From contig NC_089493.1 in the NCBI RefSeq assembly GCF_036850765.1, positions 128,408,239-128,472,238 on the forward strand: a stretch of 64,000 nt of DNA, in the 5' to 3' direction. Shown in pieces: positions 1 through 11,064 of the stretch. Numbering within the stretch: the stretch's first letter is position 1; every line of letters begins with the position of its first letter. The translations under genes and the position numbers were made by a program. The notes beneath the pieces were generated by a model that was not told where the DNA came from, made no database searches, and was given only the letters and a program-made list of their open reading frames with translations. The DNA is from Saccopteryx bilineata. Its lineage: Eukaryota > Chordata > Mammalia > Chiroptera > Emballonuridae.

Positions 1-137
1 TTACTGTATGCCAGGCCCTGCCTTCCAACACTGACTGTGAGCAAGCTGAAAAACAGGGCCTGTTAGGGGAACTGAACCTGGCCTGGGACAGCGGGGGAAA
101 TTTTATGATGAAGTGACACAGAGTGGAGTCTTCAAGG
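1..137. other. unique flank, nothing recognised
   Basis: No repeat signature, exon or RNA gene was recognised. It ends at the 8-bp target duplication of the hAT element that starts at 146. Confidence 0.5.
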
Positions 138-145
138 CTCTAGGA

Positions 146-305
146 CAGGGGTCTCAAACTCGTGGCCCACGGGTCGCATGCAGCCTACCCACCAATTTTG
201 TGCGGCCCACAGACTGGCCCGCAGATTAATCCACGAAGTTTGATTAGTCTGCGGGCCGCATAAAATTGGTGGGCGGGCCGCACGGCCGCGAGTTTGAGAC
301 CCCTG
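146..305. mobile_element. hAT-type miniature inverted-repeat element, 160 bp
   Basis: The ends form terminal inverted repeats: CAGGGGTCTCAAACTCG at the left, and its near-perfect reverse complement ending GAGTTTGAGACCCCTG at the right. The element is flanked by an exact 8-bp duplication, ctctagga, at 138-145 and 306-313. An 8-bp duplication with CAGGGG termini is the signature of the hAT superfamily. The interior is itself largely palindromic (tggcccgcagatta paired with tagtctgcgggcc) and GC-rich, with no coding capacity, so it is non-autonomous and depends on a hAT transposase elsewhere. The TSD has TA at its centre, as in Buster-type hATs. Family name not determined. Confidence 0.9.
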
Positions 306-313
306 CTCTAGGA

Positions 314-1013
314 GATAGCTAGGTGAAGGGGTGGGCAAGTCAGGAGCATTGCACGCGCACTGCATGTAGAAGTGTATGCAGAGATCCTGAGGCAGAAACA
401 AGGACTGGAGTGGTTCTCGGGGACTAAGAGGCAGAGTGAAGGACGATATAGGTGACGCAGTGGGGGCCGATCGGGCAGGGCCTTCTGGCCTTCTCAGCTG
501 GGTATTTTCCCTTTCATCCAAAGGGCATTTGGTCATTCTAGTACACAGCCTGGTTGTTTGTGGCTTTTCTACATTACAAAACAATTCCACAATGAGTATT
601 CTGGAAATTACATTGTTGTAAGTTTGTGAGTATACCCAGTGAGTAAACTTGAACTGCTGAGTCTCAAATGACGTGTGATATTCTGATAGCATCCATACTA
701 ACAATTACCATTCAGTCATTAAAGAAGATGAGATGGATTTATGCATATTGGCCAGGAAAGGGAGCTACAGGATGCTGTGTTTCAGGAAATAGACATGGCC
801 AAGATGTCCTATAAAATAGCATAGATTGCTGAACCCACCAGGGGATGAGGGTGCCTGCTTCTCCCATGTTCTCATACAGCAAATGTTTTAAAACTATCAG
901 AAAGGCAGTGGGTGTCTCATTTTAAATTGAGGTGTGTGTGTGCCCAGTGAGAGCATATTTGATAATAGCCATTTATAGTTATTTTAACTTTTGTTTGTAT
1001 CTTTGATTTCCTT
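314..1013. other. no gene or repeat recognised
   Basis: This 0.7 kb stretch between the hAT element and the first L1 shows only short chance ORFs and no repeat I can name. It may be unique intergenic or intronic sequence. Confidence 0.4.
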
Positions 1014-1026
1014 TGATTATGTGATT
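1014..1026. repeat. target-site duplication of left L1 (3' side)
   Basis: The 13-bp word tgattatgtgatt occurs here and again at 8822-8834, bracketing the minus-strand L1. A duplication of this size is expected from target-primed reverse transcription. Confidence 0.85.
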
Positions 1027-1224
1027 ATTTTAATTTTTTTTAAATTTTTTAAAAAAATAATTTTATTTTTTTAATGAGGTGACATCAATAAATCAGGATA
1101 CATATATTCAAAGATAACAAGTCCAGGTTATCTTGTTGTTCAATTATGTTGCATACCCATCACCCAAAGTCAGATTGTCCTCTGTCACCTTCTATCTAGT
1201 TTTCTTTGTGCCGCTCCCTCTCCC

Positions 1225-1257
1225 CCTTTCCCTCTCCTATTCCTCCCCCCCCCCCCC
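1225..1257 (-). other. L1 3' UTR G-rich polypurine tract
   Basis: The plus strand is a run of C with interspersed T, including a 14-15-base C run; read on the L1 sense strand it is G-rich. Guanine-rich polypurine tracts able to form G-quadruplexes are a recurrent feature of mammalian L1 3' UTRs. The equivalent tract in the second L1 is near 39486-39534. Confidence 0.6.
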
Positions 1258-1297
1258 GTAACCACCACACTCTTATCAATGTCTCTTAGTTTCACTT

Positions 1298-4200
1298 TTA
1301 TGTCCCACCTATGTATGGAATAATGCAGTTCCTGGTTTTTTCTGATTTACTTATTTCGCTTCGTATCATGTTATCAAGATCCCACCATTTTGCTGTAAAT
1401 GTTCCGATGTCATCATTTCTTATGGCTGAGTAGTATTCCATAGTGTATATGTGCCACATCTTCTTTATCCAGTCATCTATTGACGGGCTTTTTGGTTGTT
1501 TCCATGTCCTGGCCACTGTGAACAATGCTGCAATAAACATGGGGCTGCATGTGTCTTTACGTATCAATGTTTCTGAGTTTTTGGGGTATATACCCAGTAG
1601 AGGGATTGCTGGGTCATAAGGTAGTTCTATTTTCAGTTTTTTGAGGAACCACCATACTTTCTTCCATAATGGTTGTACTACTTTACATTCCCACCAACAG
1701 TGGATGAGGGTTCCTTTTTCTCCACAGCCTCTCCAACATTTGCTATTACCTGTCTTGCTAATAATAGCTAATCGAACAGGTGTGAGGTGGTATCTCATTG
1801 CAGTTTTGATTTGCATTTCTCTAATAGCTAAAGAAGATGAGCATCTTTTCATATATCTGTTGGCCATTTGTATTTCTTCCTGGGAGAAGTGTCTGTTCAT
1901 ATCCTCTTCCCATTTTTTATTGGATTGTTTGTTTTTTGTTGTTGAGTTTTATGAGTTCTTTGTATATTTTGGATATTAGGCCCTTATCTGAGCTGTTGTT
2001 TGAAAATATCATTTCCCATTTAGTTGGCTTTCTGTTTATTTTGTTATCAGTTTCTCTTGCTGAGCAAAAACTTCTTAGTCTGATGTAGTCCCATTCATTA
2101 ATTTTTGCCTTCACTTCTCTTGCCTGTGGAGTCAAATTCATAAAATGCTCTTTAAAACCCAGGTCCATGAGTTGAGTACCTATGTCTTCTTCTATGTACT
2201 TAATTGTTTCAGGTCTTATGTTTAGATCTTTGATCCATTTTGAGTTAATTTTAGTACAGGGGGACAAACTGTAGTCCAGTTTCATTCTTTTGCATGTGGC
2301 TTTCCAGTTTTCCCATCACCATTTATTGAAGAGGCTTTCTTTTTTCCATTGTGTGTTCTTGGCCCCTTTATCAAAAATTATTTGACTATATATGTGGTTT
2401 TATTTCTGGACTTTCTATTCTGTTCCATTGGTCTGAGTGTCTATTTTTCTGCCAATACCATGCTGTTTTGATTGTCGTGGCCCTATAATAGAGTTTGAAG
2501 TCAGGTATTGTAATGCCCCAGCTTCATTCTTTTTCTTTAGGATTGCTTTGGTTATTCGGGGTTTTTTATAGTTCCATATAAATCTGATGATTTTTTGCTC
2601 TATTTCTTTAAAAAATGTCATTGGAAGTTTCATGGGAATTGCATTAAATTTGTGTATTGCTTTGGGTAATATAGCCATCTTGATTATATTTATTCTTCCT
2701 AGCCAAGAACAAGGTATATTCTTCCATCTCATTGTATCTTTTTCGATTTCCCTTAACAATGGTTTATAGTTTTCATTATATAAGTCCTTTACATTCTTTG
2801 TTATGTTTATTCCTAAGTATTTTATTTTTTTTGTTGCAATCGTGAAGGGGATTATTCTTTTGAGTTCGTTCTCAATTGTTTCATTGTTGGCATATAGAAA
2901 GGCTATTGATTTCTGTATGTTAATTTTGTATCCTGCGACCTTACTGTATTGGCTTATTGTTTCTAGTAGTCTTTTTGTGGATTCTTTGGGGTTTTCGAGG
3001 TATAGGATCATATCATCTGCAAAAAGTGATACCTTTACTTCTTCTTTTCCGATATGGATGCCTTTTATTTCTTTGTCTTGTGTGATTGCTCTGGCTAGAA
3101 CCTCTAGTACCACATTAAATAAGAGTGGAGAGAGTGGACAACCCTGTCTTGTTCCTGATTTAAGGGGGAAAGCCTTCAGTTTAGTGCCATTTAATATGAT
3201 GTTAGCTGATGGTTTATCATATATGGTCTTTATCATGTTGAGATATTTTCCTTCTATATCCATTTTGTTGAGAGTCTTAAACATAAAATTGTGTTGTATT
3301 TTATCAAAAGCCTTTTCTGCATCTATTGATAAGATCATGTGGTTTTTGTTCTTTGTTTTGTTGATATGGTGTATTACGTTAACCGTTTTACGTATGTTGA
3401 ACCATCCTTGAGATTCTGGGATGAATCCCACTTGATCATGATGTATTATTTTTTTAATATGTTGTTGTATTTGATTTGCTAGTATTTTGTTTAGTATTTT
3501 AGCATCTGTATTCATTAGAGATATTGGTCTGTAGTTTTCTTTTTTTGTGCCATCCTTGCCTGGTTTTGGTATGAGGGTTATGTTGGCCTCATAAAATGTG
3601 TTTGGAAGTATTGCTTCTTCTTCAATTTTTTGGAAGACTTTGAGTAGAATAGGAACCAAGTCTTCTTTGAATGTTTGATAAAATTCACTGGTATAGCTGT
3701 CAGGGCCTGGACTTTTATTTTGGGGGAGGTTTTTAATAGTTTTTTCTATTTCTTCTCTACTAATAGGTTTGTTTAGGCTTTCTGCTTCTTTTTGACTCAG
3801 TCTAGGAAGGTTGTATTGTTCTAGGAATTTATCCATTTCTTCTAGGTTGTTGAATTTAGTGGCATAAAGTTTTTCATAGTATTCTACGATAATCCTTTGT
3901 ATATCTACGGTGTCCATGGTGATTTCTCCTCTTTCATTTTGGATTTTGTTTATATGAGTTCTTTCTCTTTTTTCCTTGGTAAGTCTTGCCAAGGGTTTGT
4001 CAATTTTGTTGATCTTTTTCAAGAACCAGCTCCTTGTTCTATTAATTTTTTCTATAGTTTTTCTGTTCTCTAATTCATTTATTTCTGCTCTGATTTTTAT
4101 TATCTCCTTTCTTCGACTGGTTTTGGGTTTTCTTTGTTCTTCTTTTTCTAGTTCCTTAAGGTGTGAAGTTAAGTGGTTCACTCGGGGTCTCTCTTGTTTG

Positions 4201-5120
4201 TTCATATAGGCCTGAAGTGATACAAACTTCCCTCTTATCACTGCTTTTGCTGCATCCCATAGATTCTGATATGTTGTATTGTCATTTTCATTAATCTGTA
4301 TATATCTTTTGATCTCTGCACTTATTTCTTCTTTGACCCATTCATTTTTTAAAAGTATGTTGTTTAGTTTCCACATTTTTGTGGGATTTTTTTCCTCTTT
4401 TTTGCAGTTGAATTCTAGTTTCAAGGTTTTATGATCAGAAAATATGATTGGTACAACTTCAATTTTTCTGAATTTGCTGATGTTGTTTTTGTGGCCCAAC
4501 ATATGGTCAATTCTTGAGAATGATCCATGTACACTGGAGAAAAACGTATACTCAGTCACTTTGGGATGAAATGTCCTGTAGATGTCTATCATATCCAGGT
4601 GCTCTAGTGTTTTGTTTAAGGCCACTATGTCTTTGTTGATTCTCTGTTTGGATTACCGATCTAGAGCCGTCAGCGGTGTATTGAGGTCTCCAAGTATGAT
4701 TGTATTTTTGTCAGTTTTTGTTTTAAGGTCAATAAGTAGCTGTCTTATATATTTTGGTGCTCCTTGGTTTGGTGCATATATATTAAGAATTGTTATGTCT
4801 TCTTGATTCAGTGTCCCCTTAGCCATTATGAAATGGCCATTTTTGTCTCTGAGTACTTTTGTTGTCTTGTAGTCAGCATTATCCGATATGAGTATTGCTA
4901 CGCCTGCTTTTTTTTGGATGTTATTTGCTTGGAGTATTGTTTTCCAGCCTTTCACTTTAAATTTGTTTTTATCCTTGTTACTTAGATGAGTTTCCTGTAG
5001 GCAGCATACAGTTGGATTTTCTTTTTTAATCCATTCTGCTACTCTGTGCCTTTTTATTGGTGAGTTTAATCCGTTTACATTTAGTGTAATTATTGACACT
5101 TGTGAGTTCCCTATTGCCAT
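1298..5120 (-). pseudogene. L1 ORF2 (endonuclease / reverse transcriptase), disrupted
   Basis: ORF2p nicks target DNA and reverse-transcribes L1 RNA. The start is ATG at 5120, giving MAIGNSQVSIITLNVNGLN, the apurinic-type endonuclease N-terminus. The endonuclease motifs [12 protein letters not shown] and FSDHK are visible, as is the reverse-transcriptase catalytic box FADDM (near 3010-3025) and the C-terminal Cys/His motif [18 protein letters not shown]. Lesions seen against the right-hand copy are: a nonsense codon at 4653-4655 (TCA to TAA); a one-base loss near 2517 and a two-base loss near 2390-2400, which together restore frame; and further indels near 1910-1935. Residues 156-165 are therefore bridged by a stop, and the C-terminus is out of frame. 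Not functional. Confidence 0.95.
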
Positions 5121-5445
5121 TTTATATCTTGCTTTCTGTTAGTTTTGTGTCTTGTTTGATCCTTCTCTTTCGTTTTTCTATCTTTTGTTTTTATTTGGTT
5201 GTATTCCATACATCTTTCCTCTGTTGCTATCTTTTTTATCTCATGTGCTTCTGTGGTGGTTTTTTCAATGGTGGCTACCTTTGAGTAATGAAAGGGTTCC
5301 TACCCTGTTCATTGTAGCGAACCATTTTGTGAGTACTTTTGCACTCCATCGTCCTTTGTTACTGTTAATCTCCATCTTCTCCCCCCTTTTCTTTTTGTTG
5401 TTGTCACAGTTTAAATTTGCTTTTATTGTGTTCTTCTTGGAGCTT
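5121..5445 (-). other. L1 inter-ORF region
   Basis: About 325 bases separate ORF1 from ORF2, long compared with the roughly 60-base spacer of human L1. The matching spacer in the right-hand L1 holds a 79-codon ORF; here a one-base difference near 5290-5300 breaks that frame. Confidence 0.7.
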
Positions 5446-6434
5446 TTACTTGTGGCTCTGTTTTTTTTTTCTTTGTATCTGATTGGAGAACCCCCTTTAG
5501 TAATTCCTGGAGTGGGGGTTTTCGGATGATAAATTCCCTCATCTTTTCTGTATCTGTGGATGTTTTTATTTCTCCTTCATATTTGAAGGATAGCTTTGAT
5601 GGGTATAATATTCATGGCTGAAAGTTCCTCTCTTTCAGGACTTTAAATATTGGGGTCCACTCTCTTCTAGCTTGTAGAGTTTCTGCTGAGAAATCTGATG
5701 ATAATCTAATGGGCCTTCCTTTATATGTTGTATTCTTCTTTTCCCTGGCTGCCTTGAGAATTTTTTCTTTGATGTTTGTGCCAATTTCATTATGATATGC
5801 GTTGGAGTAGGTTTGTGGGGTTAAGAAAACTCGGAGTTCTGTTTGCTTCTTGAACTTGAGGCTTTAGTTCTTTCCACAGGCTTGGGAAGTTCTCATCTAT
5901 TATTTGTTTGAGTATGTTCTCCATTCCATTTTCTCTCTCTTCTCCCTCTGATATACCTATTATTCTTATGTTATTCTTTTTGATGGAGTCAGATAATTCT
6001 TGTAGGGCTATCTCATTTTTTTTAATTTTTGAGTCTCTTTCTTCTTCTCTCTGTTGTGCCTCAAGTTGTTTGTCTTCTATTTCACTAATCTTCTCTTCTA
6101 TCGGACCTGTTCTATTAGCTAAGCTTGTTACTTCATTTTTCAGCTCGTGAATTGAGTTTTTCATCTCTGTTTGATTTGTTTTTATAGTTTCAATTTCCTT
6201 GGACATATATTCTTTGTGTTCATTGAGTTGTTTTCTGAGCTCCCTAAATTGTCTTTCTGTGTTTTCTTGTATATCTCGGAGAATTTTTAGGATTTCTATC
6301 TTGAATTCTCTGTCATTTAGCTCCAAGGTTTCCAATATATTAAATTTTTTCTCCATATATTTTTCCTCATCTAGCTGTGTTACCTCTCTTTCTTTTGTAT
6401 CCATGATATTCGATTTTCTCTTCCTTAATGGCAT
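5446..6434 (-). pseudogene. L1 ORF1 (RNA-binding protein), disrupted
   Basis: ORF1p coats L1 RNA as a trimeric coiled-coil chaperone. The start is ATG at 6434 (MPLRKRKSNIMDTKE). A charged coiled coil follows, with repeated EIE/ELKNEV heptads, then the RRM-like core containing IIGISEGEERENGMENIL. The frame is lost near 5780-5825, where a four-base loss and the loss of one T (compared with the right copy) put the RNA-binding C-terminal domain out of frame. The C-terminal domain is still recognisable out of frame down to a stop at 5446-5448. Confidence 0.92.
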
Positions 6435-8821
6435 CTGAGCGTGGTTTTGTTGAAAGTATTAATGAGATTTAATAAAGAATAAAAAGTTAAAAAAGTAAAA
6501 AATCAAAATGAGTTGGTTTTTTAAAAAAAAAATTAATAATGAAATAAAGAAAAATAAAATAAAATAAGAATTTTTAAAAAAGGAAATTATTCCCCCCTCC
6601 TTTTTTCCTCTCCTCTCCTCTCCCCTCTTTCTTGAGAAAATCTTGTGGTGAACTGTGAATTATAACAAACAATGCCTGTAATGGAGGGCCTGAATTGGGG
6701 AAAAGTAATAAAGTGGCAAAAAAGAAAAAAAGAAAAAAGAAAAAAGAAGGGGGTATGGACCCACAAAAAGCAAATAAGGAAAAAATTTGGGTCAAGAATA
6801 AAATGATTTGCTTTTAGGGGTCAGTTGACTAAAAGTTATGATGAGAGGAATAAGAGGAAAACAGAAAAATGGGGGGACAAATTAAAAAATTACTATTGTA
6901 TTTAGTGGAACAAGAACTAGATAAAATGGAGAGCCAGGAATGGGAGCACTGCTAGTGAGTTAAAAAGGTGAAGTAAAAACCACCCAAAATGCCACAAACA
7001 TAAGTTTGAGTCCCAGTTAAGATAATTTGTTTGTTATTGAGGTTTGAATGAGAGGAGATGTAAAGGAGAAAGGAAGAAACTAATATAGAGGGAGAAAAGA
7101 AAGAGAGAGAGAAAAAAAAGAGGGAACCACTAAAAGAAGAAAAAAGAAAAAAGAAGAGAGAGAGAGAGAGAGTTAGGGGTTTTGGAGTGCAACCCTCATA
7201 GAGAGAAAGGAAGAGGAGAGAAAAGATAATGGGAGATGTAACACTTATGGGTAGTGTAGTTCAAGGAGAGGAGAGAGTAAGACCGGCAGAGAGTTAATTG
7301 GCCAAATTGGAGGAGGAAAAAAAAATCAAGAATGAAGATAAGAGAAACAAACGAACAAATATAATAAAATGGGATAGGTTACAAAGTCTGCGGATTATTC
7401 TTGATTTTGAGAGGTCATCTTTTTGCTTTTTCTTTTCTCTCCCTCTTCCTGGTCGGTGACTCTGTACCCCGGGTTCTGCCCCTTTGGCACGCTCAGGTAG
7501 AGGTTTGCAGTTGATAAGTCTCTATGGCGATGTCATGTATTGTGCTTTAGTCTCGTTGGCAGTCGAGGCTCATTAGCATTTCTGGCTCCGACAGTGAGAG
7601 AGTCCGTGTTCCTGGAGCCTTTCTCCTAGTCTTTCCTTCCTCAATTAGTAGCCTGATAATCCAGCTATGGGGTTGCTGCTGCCTCTGCCTGGATAGTAAG
7701 AGGCTCAAAGAGCTGGCAACTCCCCACTCTATTTCCACTCAGCACAGGGCTCTGGGTAAGGCTCAGTCAGTCAGAGCTGCTAGCATAATCAGGCGGGGTT
7801 TCCACCCACTCAAAGATCTCTGGCTCTGCCACTCTGTCCAGTAACACAGGCGGGCGCCCACTTCCGGGGCGCTTGGAGGAAACTCTCGCTCACTATCTGC
7901 GCGCGCAGACCAGGATATCCGGCCAGCAGTCTCACACTCTGAGTGAAACCCCCAACCACATGGAAAAGTTGCAGCGTTGGAATTGGCTCTCGCTCCATCC
8001 CCGTGCGCGGCTTTTGCAAGGCGTTGGGCAGCCCAAGATTCTGCTTTGGCCCACACAAAGGCCCCTGACTCTGCCCCTCTGTGCGATAACACGGGCGCGC
8101 ACTGCCGAGGCACTCTGAGGAATCTCTCGCTATCTGCGCACGCAGACCAGGATATCAGGCCGGCCGCGTTTCCCTCTGAGTGAATCCCCTACCAGCACGG
8201 AAAAGTTCCACCGTTGGAATTAGTTCTCTCTCCCTCCCTTGCGCGGCTTTCCCAGGGCGCTGGGGCTGCCCAGAGATTCCACTTTCAGCCCACACAAAGG
8301 TCTCTGACTCTGCCTCTCTGTGGGGTAACACGGGCACCCACTCCCGGGGCTTTGGAAGAAATCTCTCACCCACTATCTGCGCGCGCCGACCAGGAGATCG
8401 GGTAAAATGACTGCCCCGTTTGTCTTTCTTTGTCTGGCTTTGGCACGAATGTTAGCTTGTATTGCCCAGGTTGCCACAGGAACAATTTTTCCTCGGCTTG
8501 GATCTCCGTGCCACAGCCTGGTTTGGCCGTTTATGCCGCGGCCTGGATCTATTCACCCCCTTTGCCCGCCTCAGTTTCTATATTCACAGTTCCCAGAGAA
8601 AGCCGCCCTGTTTAGGTTAGTGAGGAAGGCGGAGCATTTCTTACTCCCTATTTCCTTCGGGGTTTGGTTATATATTTAGCCAATTTTTTACTCGACCATA
8701 CCTTCCGGTGTATTGCGAAACATCTGGAGGCTCCAAGGATAGGTTTTTCTGTTTCTGGTTGAAGATCTTGTTGAGTTTTGGGGGAGATTTATTGGTATCG
8801 CTTCCTACCCCACCATAACTC
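6435..8821 (-). promoter_or_regulatory. L1 5' UTR / internal promoter region (left copy)
   Basis: Nearly 2.4 kb separates ORF1 from the 5' end of the element, unusually long for an L1. Next to ORF1 the plus strand is rich in A and AG runs (6470-7370, including a GA-repeat near 7157-7172). Further out it becomes GC-rich with tandem units (7800-8405), and then an upstream block to 8821. L1s carry an internal RNA polymerase II promoter here by family precedent. The promoter role is inferred. Confidence 0.7.
7800..8405 (-). repeat. tandem monomer-like units in L1 5' UTR (left copy)
   Basis: Three diverged GC-rich units of about 237-242 bp are visible. The phrase 'ctgactctgcccctctg' or a close variant recurs near 7820, 8066 and 8303. 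Each is followed by '-gtaacacgggcg-', 'ctcactatctgcgcgcg' and 'gaccaggatat'. A unit ends around 'cacggaaaagttccaccgttggaatt'. The arrangement resembles the promoter monomers of rodent L1s, although the sequence is unrelated as far as I can tell. Confidence 0.8.
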
Positions 8822-8834
8822 TGATTATGTGATT
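8822..8834. repeat. target-site duplication of left L1 (5' side)
   Basis: Second copy of tgattatgtgatt; see 1014-1026. The bases 'tga' are shared between L1 5' sequence and the target, so the exact junction is ambiguous by about three bases. Confidence 0.85.
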
Positions 8835-9330
8835 TTTTAAAAAGAGATTATAGTGGATAAAAGAAATTAACCCTGTTATGTAAGGAGCCACTGTACCACT
8901 TCACTCGCAGGTGTTGTAAAGTACCAAAAACTACAGAATTGATATTAATATTTTAAGAGGCTTAAAGAACTTTTTATTAATTTGGGTTAAAGTGTGCAGA
9001 GAAATTGTGAATGATCTCTGTACTCTGTGATTGGCATAAAACCAGAATGGCCTTTGGCATTGTATTGTAAATGCAAAGGGAAGGAAAACATGGATTCCCT
9101 GACATTCCACTACACCTGTGAGGAAAGAGGTGAATGGCTAGCGGGGTGCAGGAAGAGAGAAGCCAAAATAAACCTTTTCTTATAGTATGAGCTATTTGTG
9201 GGCATTTGTCCCCACAGAAACTACCTCTCCCATATGAATGTATAAAGTTAATTTGTGTGATTCTGGACAAAGAGATGATGGATAAACATTAGAAAATATA
9301 GGAATGTCTTTTAATATGTAAAGAGACATC
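8835..9330. other. unclassified; may be upstream part of an LTR
   Basis: No gene is recognised. The sequence leads directly into the TATA/poly(A) signal pair at 9484-9561, so part of it may be U3 of that LTR. The 5' boundary could not be found. Confidence 0.3.
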
Positions 9331-9429
9331 TTTCTACCATTGTTTTGACTTGTAAATTTTGTTTTCTCCAAAGTAATGTATGGCTTGCAAATTGAACATG
9401 GTCCTATCATGTTAAAAGGCATTTGACTG

Positions 9430-9580
9430 AAACCAAGGGCTCCTAATTTCAATTTTTGCTTCTGTACTTCCCACTTACAATACTATAAAAACCAGGTAGA
9501 ACAAAGGGCCGGCGCGCTCTCCTGTCGGAGTTGCTGCTGCTTGGCCAAGCTAGACAATAAAGCTTTGATGTGTAAACAGA
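9430..9580 (+). mobile_element. probable ERV LTR fragment (U3-R)
   Basis: A TATA-like box (tataaaa, 9484-9490) lies about 70 bases upstream of a poly(A) signal (AATAAA, 9556-9561) that is followed by 'gctttg'. This compact promoter plus polyadenylation layout is typical of a retroviral LTR, and 'aataaagctttg' is frequent at R/U5 of gammaretrovirus-like LTRs. No matching second LTR or gag-pol was seen, so it looks solo or fragmentary. The borders are guesses. Confidence 0.5.
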
Positions 9581-9639
9581 AAATAAAATAAAATAAAATG
9601 GGGCAGACCGGGAGCTTGCTCTCTCAGTTCCTGAAATTA

Positions 9640-9990
9640 GCATTGCAGAGGAGAGGTAGCCAAGATGGCAGAGTGCTGAAAGAGAAGCCAGTTTGTGCAG
9701 AGAGAAGGAGATAGGGAACAGAGGTGAATAAGGCTGGTGAGGTAGAAACCTTTGATTCTAAGAAATTCAGGTAAGTCGGTGGCTTTGGGAGCCCTGAATG
9801 GAAAGGGAAGTGTTTTCCTACTGTGTGTATTTCTTGCCCACTGGGTGCAAGCTAGGATTAAAGTTAATGGCCCACCAGTTCTTGGCTCTGTTGTTTCATT
9901 ACTATCTGTCCGAATCAAATGCGAACCTGCATGGGCCAGGCAGCTGTGATGGTGGCCGTGGCTACTGGCCATATAGCCCCCTAACCAGCA
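9640..9990 (+). repeat. LTR-like interspersed repeat, copy 1
   Basis: This segment matches, at modest identity, the reverse complement of 10210-10560. Shared landmarks include 'ctttgggagc', 'gaatg', 'taatggcccaccagttcttggc' and 'tatctgtccgaatcaaatgcgaacctgcatgg'. A related word also occurs at about 51515-51555, after a polyadenylation-like ATTAAA. It probably belongs to a bat LTR family; the name is not determined. Confidence 0.5.
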
Positions 9991-10209
9991 GTAAGGCAGG
10001 AAGCAAGGTCTCAGAGAACAGAGCAGTGTGAAGACAGCTCCATGAGAGAGAGGCTTGGGTGTAGGGATCCTGCTGGATGGCAGGAAGCTGAATTAAGAGG
10101 TGGGCAAGGTAGCATCTCAGCTTCTTTGGGTCTAGGATACCCTACTCCAGAGTAACTGTTCCCCCTTCCTGGAGCCCAGCACCAGGAGGAGCCTGGGTCA
10201 GCCTTCTCC

Positions 10210-10560
10210 AACCAAAGCCCTAAAGTCTATGGCTTTTCATCTTCTAGTGCTGGGTAAAAGGCAACTGTGCATGTATTTGGTTTCTGGGAAGTGACAAAAA
10301 AATGGCCAAGCTGGGTGTATGGCCAGTGGCTGTCACCGTCGTGGCCATGCAGGTTCTCATTGAATTTGGGCAGATGGTAAAGAAACAGTGGAGCCAAAAA
10401 ATGGTGGGCCATTCTGTTTTTTAAAGTCTCATACCAGTAGATGAGCAAACAGGTGGGGAAGACAGCTTTCCTCTCATTCAGAGCTCCCAAAGCCCTGACA
10501 CATTCTCTACTTCCACAACCCAGAAAATTGTCTCCGGTTCCTCCTAAAATCAAAGGCCCC
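10210..10560 (-). repeat. LTR-like interspersed repeat, copy 2 (inverted)
   Basis: The reverse complement aligns with 9640-9990 through the same ordered landmarks, but with many differences. Two old insertions of one family in opposite orientation are more likely than a recent inverted duplication. The spacer is about 220 bp. Confidence 0.5.
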
Positions 10561-11060
10561 CACCAGCCTCAGTGGAGCTCCCAAAGCCCCTCAGCTCTGG
10601 TTCCACATCTGCACTCCTTCTTCTCTTCCTGCGAACCCAGGCTGGGGAAAAAATTCCCTTCTCCAGCAAACATTAGCAATATGATAGCCCCTCTCAAACA
10701 GGAAGGTAATCCACAGTTTGCAATCTGCCATTCTGAGGGCAAGCACTGCAGACTTTCACAAACTACATACACAGGGCACTGCTGAGGCCAATGCAAAATA
10801 TAAGCGAGCAAACCTAAAAATCACATTTTACAAACTTATTTTCCCAACACCGAGAAAGTTCCAGATCATCCAGTGCAGCTTCATTTCCCACGGCTTCCCA
10901 GTGAATATCAGGGAAAATTTGCTCAATCTCATTGTTCAGATTACATCAGAGTGGAGACCTACAAAACCAGAACAAAGGAAAGGAGGAAACACCACGGCTG
11001 TGACTGCAGGCTATTAGTTTTGATAAACATCTACATCTGCACAGAGCCAGGGTCATTCAG
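10561..11060. other. no gene or repeat recognised
   Basis: Only chance ORFs are visible. Nothing in composition or motif content allows a call. Confidence 0.35.
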
Positions 11061-11064
11061 GGTT

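Larger units (their letters stand above)
1027..8821 (-). mobile_element. LINE-1, near full length, decayed
   Basis: A minus-strand LINE-1 of about 7.8 kb. Its A-rich tail is at the left (T-rich plus strand, 1027-1074). It is followed rightward by the 3' UTR with a G-rich tract, ORF2 (1298-5120), an inter-ORF region, ORF1 (5446-6434), and a very long 5' UTR (6435-8821) that includes tandem promoter-like units. The 13-bp target duplication at 1014-1026 and 8822-8834 fixes the boundaries. It is the same subfamily as the L1 at 39293-47283; in the aligned 180 bases from 2581 and from 40861 I count five differences. ORF1 and ORF2 carry a nonsense change and several indels, so this copy is inactive. 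It is cut slightly short at its 5' end and lacks the CRE seen in the other copy. Confidence 0.97.

Noticed and set aside
132..704. 190-codon minus-strand frame at the left edge
   Set aside because: It crosses the hAT element and its palindrome and shows no domain; chance open frame.
2803..3411. 202-codon hydrophobic frame, plus strand, repeated at 41083-41691
   Set aside because: Appears conserved between two loci, but only because both L1 copies are present. It is antisense to the reverse-transcriptase domain.
5152..5529. Hydrophobic 125-codon frame, plus strand
   Set aside because: It is the antisense shadow of the L1 spacer and ORF1 end. Its hydrophobicity comes from T-rich complement of A-rich L1 coding sequence.
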